64,000 nucleotides of DNA, taken from contig CAKUGY010000008.1 in assembly GCA_934654835.1 (NCBI GenBank), positions 36,367 to 100,366 of the forward strand, written 5' to 3'. The notes under the pieces were generated by a model. It was given only the letters and a program-made list of their open reading frames with translations, was not told the origin of the DNA and searched no databases. Both the position numbers and the translations under genes were made by a program. The stretch comes from an uncultured Collinsella sp. (GTDB lineage: Bacteria; Actinomycetota; Coriobacteriia; Coriobacteriales; Coriobacteriaceae). Shown one piece after another: positions 33,347 to 40,986 of the stretch; the first letter of the stretch is position 1, and each line of letters opens with the position of its first letter.

Positions 33347-34276
33347 CTACCTGTTCGCTTCAATGAGCTTTTCAAGCCGCAAAACGCGATGGTATAGGGC
33401 CGACTTTGACAACGGAGGATCGGCCATCTCCCCCAGATCGCGCAACGACAGATCGGGGTAGCGCTCGCGCAGATCGCAAAAGACCGCCAAGGCCTCCGGA
33501 AGCGTATCGCGTAGGCCCCGCTGCTCGAGCTCATCGATTAACGCAAGCTGATGCTGGGCGGCGCCAGCACTTCTGGTCTGATTGGCCAGCTCGGCGTTCA
33601 CGCGGCGGTTCACGTCGTTTTTGACCAGCTTGACCGCGCGCGCCTCCTCAATCTCGGCAACACTGCGCTTGGCGCCAATCATTTTTAGAAGATGCTCGAT
33701 TTCCTCGGCGCTCTTAATGTAGACAGCATAGGATCCACGCCGTGCGTTGACGCGCGCATGGACCCCAATCTGTTCCAGCAGATCGCAAAGCCCCTTGGCA
33801 TACTGCTCGCCCTGGACCGCAATCTCCAAGTGAAAGTCGCCACGAGGGTCAGCCACAAATCCGCCGGCGATGAGCGCACCGCGGATGTAGGCGAGCCTGC
33901 AACAGGGACGGGCGACGATGTGCCGAGGAACACCGGTGACCAGCCCTCCCCTACGATCGAGAATGCCCAGCAGCACCAGAGCCTTGTCCAGGTCGGGCTG
34001 ATCGGGCAAGGTGATGAGATAGTTACGGACCTTATGCAAGACCGATTTACGGACGGTGAACTCCGTCTTGAGCTTAAGGATACGATGAGTCAGCGTGATC
34101 ATCGTGCGCGCGACGGCACCCGTCTCGGTCGCAACCGTCAAGCGATATCGCCCGGAGCCGGCCAGCGAGAGCGTACCGCTCACGCGCGTCAAAGCGGCAA
34201 GCGTCGACAGGTCGCAATATTCACATTCGGGTTCGCAGCGCGCGAGCTCGTCGCGCACCTCGGCGGTAAACGACAT
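33347..34276 (-). CDS. whiA: DNA-binding protein WhiA
   Basis: A 309-residue protein with the LAGLIDADG-like N-terminal domains (GALIAGGFVADPRGDFHLEI) and a C-terminal helix-turn-helix (LRDLGEMADPPLSKSALYHRVLRLEKL). WhiA controls cell-division and developmental genes in Actinobacteria and division and chromosome segregation in Firmicutes. It begins 6 nt after rapZ. In most genomes yvcK lies between the two; it is missing here. Confidence 0.95.
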   Translation of the reverse strand: MSFTAEVRDELARCEPECEYCDLSTLAALTRVSGTLSLAGSGRYRLTVATETGAVARTMITLTHRILKLKTEFTVRKSVLHKVRNYLITLPDQPDLDKALVLLGILDRRGGLVTGVPRHIVARPCCRLAYIRGALIAGGFVADPRGDFHLEIAVQGEQYAKGLCDLLEQIGVHARVNARRGSYAVYIKSAEEIEHLLKMIGAKRSVAEIEEARAVKLVKNDVNRRVNAELANQTRSAGAAQHQLALIDELEQRGLRDTLPEALAVFCDLRERYPDLSLRDLGEMADPPLSKSALYHRVLRLEKLIEANR

Positions 34277-34282
34277 GCAGGC

Positions 34283-35203
34283 CTATGCTTTCGTGTTGGC
34301 GCGCGAAAGGTCGCGGTGGGAAATGCTCACGTGATACTGGGCGCCCTCCAAATAACGGGCCGTGGCCTCGGCAATGGCGACGCTGCGATGTTGACCGCCC
34401 GTGCAGCCGATGGCGATAGAAAGTTGCGGCTTGCCCTCCGCGATATAGCCGGGCATGACCGTATCGAGCAGCTGCGTCCAGGCCTTCCAGAACTCTTGGG
34501 TCTTGGGATGGTCCAGGACAAAGTCGGAGACCTTCTTATCGAGACCCGTCATGGTGCGCATCTCGGGGTCATAGAACGGATTGGGCAGGAAGCGAACGTC
34601 GATCATAATGTCCGCCTCGACGGGCATGCCGTGCTTAAAGCCAAACGAGAACACGTGGACATCCATAAGCTGCTGGTCGGAAAGCTCAGAAAAAGCCATG
34701 CGCAGCTTGTTGCGCAGCGCAGAGGTGCGCAGGCGGCTCGTGTCGATGATCATATCGGCTCGGTCACGCACGCCCTGCAGCTGCAGGCGCTCACGCTGAA
34801 TCGCATCGGCCGTGGTCTCCCCCGGCTTGGCAATGGGATGGCGGCGGCGGTTTTCGCTGTAGCGACGGATCAGCACCTCGTCGGAAGCCTCGAGAAACAC
34901 GATATCGCAGCTCATCTCGCGCTCCTCGAGCGCGGCGACGGCATCGAGCAGCTCATCGAACAGGCCTTGGCTACGCAGGTCGCAGGTGACGGCGAGATGC
35001 CTGCCCACGCCCGTATTGATGCCGACGAGTTCGGCGAGCTGGGCAATCAGACGCGGAGGCAAGTTATCGATGCAAAAATAGCCCATGTCCTCGAACACGT
35101 GCATGGCCTGCGTGCGGCCCGAACCGGACATTCCGGTGATGATGACGATATCGGGGATGCGCTCCGAGCGCTCCGCCGCATCCATGGCATCTCCCTTTTG
35201 CAT
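34283..35203 (-). CDS. rapZ: RNase adapter RapZ
   Basis: A 306-residue P-loop protein: Walker A GMSGSGRT near residue 24, and the C-terminal domain with CTGGQHRSVAIAE, the conserved metabolite-binding end. RapZ proteins bind nucleotide and, in enterobacteria, GlcN-6-P-linked sRNA control; the role in Actinobacteria is less clear. The ATG at 35203 has GGAGG 6 nt upstream; an in-frame ATG at 35185 also has a good site, so the start is uncertain by 6 residues. Confidence 0.93.
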   Translation of the reverse strand: MQKGDAMDAAERSERIPDIVIITGMSGSGRTQAMHVFEDMGYFCIDNLPPRLIAQLAELVGINTGVGRHLAVTCDLRSQGLFDELLDAVAALEEREMSCDIVFLEASDEVLIRRYSENRRRHPIAKPGETTADAIQRERLQLQGVRDRADMIIDTSRLRTSALRNKLRMAFSELSDQQLMDVHVFSFGFKHGMPVEADIMIDVRFLPNPFYDPEMRTMTGLDKKVSDFVLDHPKTQEFWKAWTQLLDTVMPGYIAEGKPQLSIAIGCTGGQHRSVAIAEATARYLEGAQYHVSISHRDLSRANTKA

Positions 35204-35213
35204 GTGCTGCCTC

Positions 35214-35253
35214 CTAAAAACAAGCGCGGGACCCAGCAACCCGGATCCCGCGC
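35214..35253 (-). terminator. Terminator of the sialic-acid operon
   Basis: 8-bp perfect stem GCGCGGGA with inner CC/GG pairs, followed on the minus strand by TTGTTTTT. It lies between the nanE stop and rapZ, so it separates the catabolic operon from rapZ-whiA. Confidence 0.82.
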
Positions 35254-35304
35254 GGTCAATTGCCTTTATTGAGTATACCGCCCCAAGCGGATACGAGGTC
35301 CGTC

Positions 35305-35991
35305 TTAGGCCTCAAGCGCGGCCTTGAACCAACTCGTAATACTCGTGGGGTGCGTGATGGCGGTGCCCACGACAACGGCCCAGGCGCCCGCATCAATCGC
35401 GGCGCGAGCCTCCTCGGGCGTGTGCACGCGGCCCTCGCAGATGATGGGGAGACCCGGGAACTCCTCGGTCGCCTGACGCAGGAGCGGCAGATCGGGGCCG
35501 TCGGCCATCGTGCAATCGATGGCGGCAACACCGTGAGAAAGCGTAGTGGACACCAGGTCGAAGCCCATGTCGACCGCACGGCGAATATCCTCGATGGTGG
35601 CGCAGTCGGCCATCAGGAGCACGCCTTCTTCGTGCAGAGGGCGGAAGGTATCCTCGACGGTCTTGCCATCGGGGCGCGGACGATCGGTGGCATCGATTGC
35701 CACGATATCGGCACCGGCGGCAACGCAGGCGCGAGCATGGCGCAGCGTCGGCGTGATGTAGACGCCCTCGTGTCCATCCTTCCACAGGCCAATGACGGGG
35801 ACCTCGCAGCGGCCCTTAATGGCGGCGATGTCGGCAAGACCCTGGCAGCGGATGGCGGCGGCACCGCCGAGCTCGCAGGCGCGAGACATCTGAGCCATGG
35901 TCTCGGGCGTACGAAGCGGCTCGCCCATATAGGCCTGGACACTCACGACGAGCTTGCCCTTCAGAGACTGAATCAAAGGTTCAACGGCCAT
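35305..35991 (-). CDS. nanE: N-acetylmannosamine-6-phosphate 2-epimerase
   Basis: A 228-residue TIM-barrel protein of the NanE family, converting ManNAc-6-P to GlcNAc-6-P. Features include the start KGKLVVSVQAYMGEPL, the RCQG strand, the lysine in GLWKDGHEG, and the catalytic glutamate in ICEGRVHTPEEA. The start MAVEPL at 35991 follows AAAGGTTGAG. It is the last gene of the operon, behind nanK and nanA, completing the pathway from sialic acid to GlcNAc-6-P. Confidence 0.93.
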   Translation of the reverse strand: MAVEPLIQSLKGKLVVSVQAYMGEPLRTPETMAQMSRACELGGAAAIRCQGLADIAAIKGRCEVPVIGLWKDGHEGVYITPTLRHARACVAAGADIVAIDATDRPRPDGKTVEDTFRPLHEEGVLLMADCATIEDIRRAVDMGFDLVSTTLSHGVAAIDCTMADGPDLPLLRQATEEFPGLPIICEGRVHTPEEARAAIDAGAWAVVVGTAITHPTSITSWFKAALEA

Positions 35992-36016
35992 TTCGATCTC
36001 AACCTTTCTCAAAACG

Positions 36017-36114
36017 GCCTTCTGAGGCACCGCACCTTGACGTTCAAACCGTCGCTCGCGTACCGAAGTACGCTTCGCTCCTCTTTCACGTCAATCTGCG
36101 GCACCTCAGAAGGC
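36017..36114. repeat. Fold-back element between nanK and nanE
   Basis: 27-bp arms (36017-36043 and 36088-36114) pair at 23 positions and include GCCTTCTGAGG and TTGACGT. Inside is GCGTAC-CGAA-GTACGC (36058-36073). The design, long arms with an inner hairpin, resembles the elements at 21.4 and 21.7 kb. Confidence 0.78.
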
Positions 36115-36131
36115 TCACTTGGTAGTCATGT

Positions 36132-37097
36132 TTACTTCAACGAAGCAAGAAGATGCTCGGCGGCACCGATGAGCGGCGCGTCGCCCTCGAGAGAGCCGAT
36201 GAGAATCGGCGTGTCCTGAAGCGGGTCGAGCGCCTGGCTGGCATAGCCCTCGTGCACCGAATCCTTCCACGTCTGCGAACGCCAATCGGGACCCTGGTGA
36301 ATCACACCGCCCGAAAGTACGATGACTTCGGGGTCCAGGATGTTGGCAAGCGAGCCCAAGCTAGCACCAAGCGCAAAGCCGGCGTCATGGATGACCTCGG
36401 TCGCCTTTTCGTCGCCAGCACGGCACAGGTCGTTCACGTCGCGGCCGACCGAAGGACGGCTGGGGTCGACTCGACCGAAACGCTCATCGTACATGCGGCC
36501 AATCGAGGTACCCGAAGCCACCGACTCAAGATGGCCGGAGCGACCGCAAGCACAGGGAATGCCGGCGGCGGCAGAGCACTCGATATGGCCCATATGACCG
36601 GCGGCACCGTGGAATCCCTGCATCACGCGACCGTTCTCGACATACGCGCCACCGATGCCCGTGCCAATACCCAGGCACAGCACGGAGAACTTACCCTTGC
36701 CGACGCCCCAATGGGCCTCACCCAGGGCATGGGCCTGCACATCGCCCACCACGGCAACGGGAAGCCCCAGATCCTCGCGCAGACGCGGCCCCAGCTGAAC
36801 GCCGGACCAGCCAGGCATGATCTCGTTGGCATAGGCGATAGCGCCCGTCTTGGGGTCGACGACACCGGCAGCGCCAATACCGACGCCAAGGACCTCGACA
36901 TCGGGATTCGCCTCGATGGCGGCTTTAATAGACGCCTCGATACGCTGGAAAACCGCCTCGCCGCCCTCCTGGGCCTCGGTGGGAACTTCGGCCTCGAAAA
37001 CGGGATGGGGCACACTGCCGTCAGCCGGGTACTCCATAATGGCAGTCGCAATCTTGGTGCCGCCGATATCGACGGAGCAAACGTACTTGTTCTCCAT
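36132..37097 (-). CDS. nanK: ROK family sugar kinase, probable N-acetylmannosamine kinase
   Basis: A 321-residue ROK kinase: phosphate loop VDIGGTKIATA, catalytic aspartate in VVGDVQAHALGE, and a zinc motif with Cys residues in IPCACGRSGHLES. ROK members phosphorylate glucose, ManNAc or GlcNAc. The place between nanA and nanE makes ManNAc the likely substrate. There is no helix-turn-helix, so it is not a ROK repressor. The ATG at 37097 has AAGGAG upstream. Confidence 0.85.
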   Translation of the reverse strand: MENKYVCSVDIGGTKIATAIMEYPADGSVPHPVFEAEVPTEAQEGGEAVFQRIEASIKAAIEANPDVEVLGVGIGAAGVVDPKTGAIAYANEIMPGWSGVQLGPRLREDLGLPVAVVGDVQAHALGEAHWGVGKGKFSVLCLGIGTGIGGAYVENGRVMQGFHGAAGHMGHIECSAAAGIPCACGRSGHLESVASGTSIGRMYDERFGRVDPSRPSVGRDVNDLCRAGDEKATEVIHDAGFALGASLGSLANILDPEVIVLSGGVIHQGPDWRSQTWKDSVHEGYASQALDPLQDTPILIGSLEGDAPLIGAAEHLLASLK

Positions 37098-37168
37098 GTC
37101 GCTCTCCTTAGGAGATAAAAACAACTACAGGAAATGCGGTCAGAATTAACCCCGCCGCACGGTAAAGG

Positions 37169-37264
37169 TTTCCCAGGTGCCAGAGATTGAGGTGAAAGCG
37201 GTCGGGCGTTGACCTAATGGGTCACGCCCAACCGCTTGAGCCACAAGGTCGGGTGCCTGGGAAA
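37169..37264. repeat. Nested fold-back between nanA and nanK
   Basis: Outer arms TTTCCCAGG (37169-37177) and CCTGGGAAA (37256-37264) enclose a hairpin at 37197-37236 that pairs AGCGGT, GGGCG and GACC in nested order with one-base gaps. It starts 4 nt from the nanA stop and may process or partly terminate the message. Confidence 0.75.
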
Positions 37265-37267
37265 GCG

Positions 37268-38188
37268 CTACAGGAGACCGTTGTCCTGGAGGACCTTACG
37301 GATGGCCTCAACGTTCTCGCCGGTCATGGCCTTCACCGGGCGCGGCATGGTCGGGCTATCGAAGATACCCATGAGGTTCATAGCGGTCTTGAAGGCGCCG
37401 ACGCCGCCGGCATAGCCCTGAACGCCCGAGGTGACATCCCAGATGTGGGAGATCTCGTTGAGGCGATCCTGCTCGGCCTTAACGGTAGCCCAGTCGCCGG
37501 CCTGAGCGGCCTTCCACTGACGCACGTAGCCCTCGGGCTCAACGTTGGCGAGGCCCGGGACGGAACCGTCGGCGCCGCCGAGGTAAGCACCATCGACGAC
37601 GACCTCATGACCGGTGAGAATGCTCATCGGGTGGCCGTTCTTCTCGTTCTCCTGAACGAGGTAGCGGAACGAGACGTCGTCACCCGAGGAGTCCTTGACG
37701 CCGGCCAGGACGCCCTCGGCGCCGAGCTTGGCGAGAAGCTTCCAGGGAAGCTTGGTGTGGACGCACACGGGAATGTCGTAAGCGAAGATGGGCAGGTCGA
37801 GTTCCTCGTGCAGGATGCGGAAGTGCTCCTCGACCTCGGTCATACCCTGCAGGGCATAGAACGGGCAGGTGGCGACGAGAGCGTCGGCACCCAGCTCCTG
37901 GGCGACCTTACCGTGCTCGATCATGCGCTCGGTCTCGGTATCGATGATGCCAACCAGGACGGGCACGCGGTGGTCGACGATGCGAACGGCCTCGGCAATG
38001 ATCTGGCGACGGCGCTCGTCGGTGGAGAAGACGACCTCGCCCGAGGAGCCCAGGAAGAACAGGCCATCGACGCCGGCATCGATCATGCGGTTGATGCTGC
38101 GCTCAAAGGAGGCAACGTCGAGCTGGTGATCTTCGGTATCGGGAACAACGACGGGAGGGATAACGCCGGTGAATTTCTGAGTTGCCAC
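37268..38188 (-). CDS. nanA: N-acetylneuraminate lyase-type aldolase (DHDPS/NAL family)
   Basis: A 306-residue TIM-barrel aldolase. Substrate motif GSSGE (residues 48-51 region), tyrosine Y137 in FAYDIP and the Schiff-base lysine K165 in AGVKDSSGD are present. The family includes sialic acid lyase, dihydrodipicolinate synthase and sugar-acid aldolases. Context with NanE and a ROK kinase favours cleavage of N-acetylneuraminate to ManNAc and pyruvate. The start is GTG 38188 with AAGGAG 6 nt upstream; the open frame before it has no ribosome site. Confidence 0.85.
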   Translation of the reverse strand: MATQKFTGVIPPVVVPDTEDHQLDVASFERSINRMIDAGVDGLFFLGSSGEVVFSTDERRRQIIAEAVRIVDHRVPVLVGIIDTETERMIEHGKVAQELGADALVATCPFYALQGMTEVEEHFRILHEELDLPIFAYDIPVCVHTKLPWKLLAKLGAEGVLAGVKDSSGDDVSFRYLVQENEKNGHPMSILTGHEVVVDGAYLGGADGSVPGLANVEPEGYVRQWKAAQAGDWATVKAEQDRLNEISHIWDVTSGVQGYAGGVGAFKTAMNLMGIFDSPTMPRPVKAMTGENVEAIRKVLQDNGLL

Positions 38189-38256
38189 AAGAATCTCCTT
38201 AGTTGTCTGGCAGGCGGCCCTATACCGCCCACTCTTGTTGGCAGTGTCCAGGCCGT

Positions 38257-39108
38257 CTAGGCCAAAGAACACGGGTAGAACGTTTGGTTAAAAAAGTCGA
38301 CGACTTCGTTTTCGAACGCGTTGATGCGCTCATGAGCGTATTTGGCATAGATGATATGCCTCCGGTCGCACTCAAGACCGTTGAATACGGCAAACTGCCC
38401 CTTGGGATCACTTACGGCATCCATGAGCGATGTGCCCATGAGCACCGAGCCGCGTACCCGAGACGACAGTGCCTCAAGGCCGCCGGGGAGTGGGTTGGCG
38501 ATTGCCGTGCAGGAAAGACCCTGCTCGTCCAGAGCAGAAACCGCCAGCGCGATGCCGCCGCCAAGGCCCTCGCCCCACGCAAAGAGACGGTCCGGATCGA
38601 TGCCATCGAGCTCGCGCGCGGCCTTCGCCATCGCGCAACCCCAGCGGACGCGCTCGACAAAAGCGGGCGAGGCAATCCCCCGCTGCAGGTCGCCTACACC
38701 AACGACATCGTCATCCAGAGCAAGGACGGCATACCCCATGGCGACAAATCTCGTCATGTGATGCCACCCACGCACGGGTCGGTCAACGTCATGGAACATC
38801 AGGCACAGCGGCACGCGCTCGGATACTCGCGTACGCCCAGCAGGCTCGATCAAGCGCGCATGGACCACGTCCGTGCCGAGCTCAAAGGAAACCTCCGAGT
38901 AACGGGCACAAGGATTGGCAAAGTCAATCGCCGTAATGCTCGGGCCTTGAATCTCAAGATTCGAAACACATGCTTCCAAATCAGAAACATCTGCCTGGAC
39001 ATCACCGTGCCAGTCCCGATATTCAGCGAGCCTTGACGAAACCGTTCCGGGAATCTCCACAAGCTCGGGGACAATCAGCTCGTCGACATTGCTCTCGCAC
39101 TTAGACAT
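38257..39108 (-). CDS. AXE1-family esterase homologue lacking the nucleophilic serine
   Basis: A 283-residue alpha/beta-hydrolase related to the neighbouring esterase. Aligning the nucleophile elbow, its paralogue reads NGASQGGG and this protein WGEGLGGG, so the serine is replaced by glycine (G181). The aspartate (D230) and histidine (H259) positions are still occupied (GTSLMDAV, KYAHE). It is therefore probably not an active serine esterase; a binding, regulatory or partner role is possible. Its ATG overlaps the paralogue's stop by 8 nt, so the two are translated together. No frameshift is seen. Confidence 0.75.
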   Translation of the reverse strand: MSKCESNVDELIVPELVEIPGTVSSRLAEYRDWHGDVQADVSDLEACVSNLEIQGPSITAIDFANPCARYSEVSFELGTDVVHARLIEPAGRTRVSERVPLCLMFHDVDRPVRGWHHMTRFVAMGYAVLALDDDVVGVGDLQRGIASPAFVERVRWGCAMAKAARELDGIDPDRLFAWGEGLGGGIALAVSALDEQGLSCTAIANPLPGGLEALSSRVRGSVLMGTSLMDAVSDPKGQFAVFNGLECDRRHIIYAKYAHERINAFENEVVDFFNQTFYPCSLA

Positions 39109-40078
39109 GAGCCTCCCCTCCCTCGCAGAAAAACGGAATGATCAGATCGTCAAAGTCCTGAATCTCCTCGTGGCCAAAGCCCTCAAAGAACTCATGGCGC
39201 TTTTCGCAGGACAGGTTGTTGTACACCGCAAACTGCGTCGCCGGCGGACAGACGACATCGGCCGTGCCCGTGCCAAACAGCACGGGGCACGTAACCATGG
39301 GGGCAAAGTTCTTGGAGTCGAAATACGCAAGCTTGGCATAGGCTTCCTCGATACGAGTCGAGTCCTCGTCAAACCAACGCGACCAATAACGCAGGCCCTC
39401 GTAGGCAATATCGTCGGCATCCAGATCCCAAACCAGACGGAAGTCCGACAAGAAGGGATAGAGGATGGCAGCACGATTGACAAGTTCGCTGTTGAGCGCG
39501 CATGTCGCAATGCCCAACCCGCCGCCTTGCGACGCGCCGTTCACGAACACGCGGGCAAGATCGATGCCCTCGAGCTCGCGAACGATACGGCACAGGATGC
39601 GAATGTCCTGGTGCAGGCGGACGTAATAGAGGTTGGCGGGATCGCCGTCGATGCCGGCGACGATATGACCGGCGACCGTCGTGCCCTCAAAGCCGCCAAT
39701 ATCCTCGGAGGGGCCTCCTTGGCCAGGGCAGTCGAGGGCGATGAGCGCCATGCCCATGCCCGCAAACGACGCCTGCTCAAACCAGCTGCGGCTGGCACCG
39801 GGATACCCGTGGAACTGAAGCACCAGCGGCACGGGCTCGTCCGAGACCGGCTTGAGGTACTTGGCATGCAGGCGAGCACCGCACATGCCGGTATACCAGA
39901 AGTCAAAAAACTGACAGGTCGCGGAATCGGCAGCCGGAGCCGCCTCAATCGCATAGTCGAGCTCGACGGCATCGGCCTCGGCCATGCGATCTTTCCAAAA
40001 GAGATCGAAATCCGATGGACGTGGCGCAGCACCTCGATACCCACCAAATTGCTGTTGTAGCTCCTGAGCACTTGGCAT
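39101..40078 (-). CDS. AXE1-family acetylesterase, possible sialate O-acetylesterase
   Basis: A 325-residue cytoplasmic esterase of carbohydrate esterase family 7 (acetylxylan esterase/cephalosporin-C deacetylase type). The triad is complete: S183 in NGASQGGG, D274 in GTADVVCPP and H303 in GFGHEE. The oxyanion region FHGYPGAS is also typical. In a sialic-acid operon the likely job is to remove O-acetyl groups from imported sialic acids before NanA acts; that is inferred from position. The ATG at 40078 is chosen, though its ribosome site is distant. Confidence 0.82.
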   Translation of the reverse strand: MPSAQELQQQFGGYRGAAPRPSDFDLFWKDRMAEADAVELDYAIEAAPAADSATCQFFDFWYTGMCGARLHAKYLKPVSDEPVPLVLQFHGYPGASRSWFEQASFAGMGMALIALDCPGQGGPSEDIGGFEGTTVAGHIVAGIDGDPANLYYVRLHQDIRILCRIVRELEGIDLARVFVNGASQGGGLGIATCALNSELVNRAAILYPFLSDFRLVWDLDADDIAYEGLRYWSRWFDEDSTRIEEAYAKLAYFDSKNFAPMVTCPVLFGTGTADVVCPPATQFAVYNNLSCEKRHEFFEGFGHEEIQDFDDLIIPFFCEGGEAHV

Positions 40079-40158
40079 GGCTCGTGAACCCAACCTTTCG
40101 AAATCGCAACGGAGGTGCGCCCGGCAAGGGAGCCGGGCGCACGGGAGGGAAAGCGTGA

Positions 40159-40986
40159 TTACTCGCCGAGCTTGGGATGAAGCAGCGACGGTGCAGCGCC
40201 GAGCAGCATCTTGGTGTAGGGGTCCTGCGGGTTCTGGAAGACCTGCTTGGCCTCGCCCTGCTCGACGATCTTGCCGCCATTCATGACGATGATGTCGTCA
40301 GAGATATAGCGGACCGTCTGGATGTCATGGCTAATGAACACCATGGCCAGGCCGAGTTCCTTCTTAAGGTCGGTCAGCAGGTTGAGGATCTGCGCGCGGA
40401 CCGAAACGTCCAGAGCCGAGGTGGGCTCGTCGGCGATGATGGCATCGGGGTTCAGCGACAGGGCGCGGGCAATTGCCACGCGCTGGCGCTGACCGCCCGA
40501 AAGCTGGCCGGGAAGAACCTCGGCGGCAGAGCTGGGAAGGCCGGTGAGCTCCAGGAGCTCCTTGACACGCTTCTCCTGCTCGGCCTCGGTACCAAGGTTG
40601 TGGACGCGCATGGGGTCGAGCAACTGCTCGCGAACGACCATGCGGGGGTTAAGCGCCGTCGCAGGGTTCTGGAACACAACCGAGATAACGCGGCCCATGT
40701 GACGGCGGTCCTCGGCGGTGCGCTTGGTGACATCCTTGCCCTTAAAGTAGACCTTGCCACTCGTGGGAGCCTGAAGGCCACACATGACGTTTGCGGTGGT
40801 GGACTTACCGCAACCGGACTCACCGACGATGCCGATCGTCTGACCAGGCATGAGCTTAATGGTCACGCCTTGGACGGCATGGACCAGATTGGGGTGCAGA
40901 ATCGAACCGGTACGGGTACTAAAGGTGACGTGAACGTCATCAAGGAAGATGATCGGCTCGACGCCGTTGACTGCGGTCTCGCTCAT
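40159..40986 (-). CDS. ABC transporter ATP-binding protein (Dpp/Sat type)
   Basis: A 275-residue ATPase of the peptide-transporter class: Walker A GESGCGKST, signature LSGGQRQRVAIARAL, Walker B IIADEPTSALD. It supplies the second nucleotide-binding subunit for the transporter encoded upstream; the first is fused to a permease. It lacks the Cys-rich C-terminal extension of OppF. It begins directly at the stop of the fused gene (TAGATG). Confidence 0.9.
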   Translation of the reverse strand: MSETAVNGVEPIIFLDDVHVTFSTRTGSILHPNLVHAVQGVTIKLMPGQTIGIVGESGCGKSTTANVMCGLQAPTSGKVYFKGKDVTKRTAEDRRHMGRVISVVFQNPATALNPRMVVREQLLDPMRVHNLGTEAEQEKRVKELLELTGLPSSAAEVLPGQLSGGQRQRVAIARALSLNPDAIIADEPTSALDVSVRAQILNLLTDLKKELGLAMVFISHDIQTVRYISDDIIVMNGGKIVEQGEAKQVFQNPQDPYTKMLLGAAPSLLHPKLGE

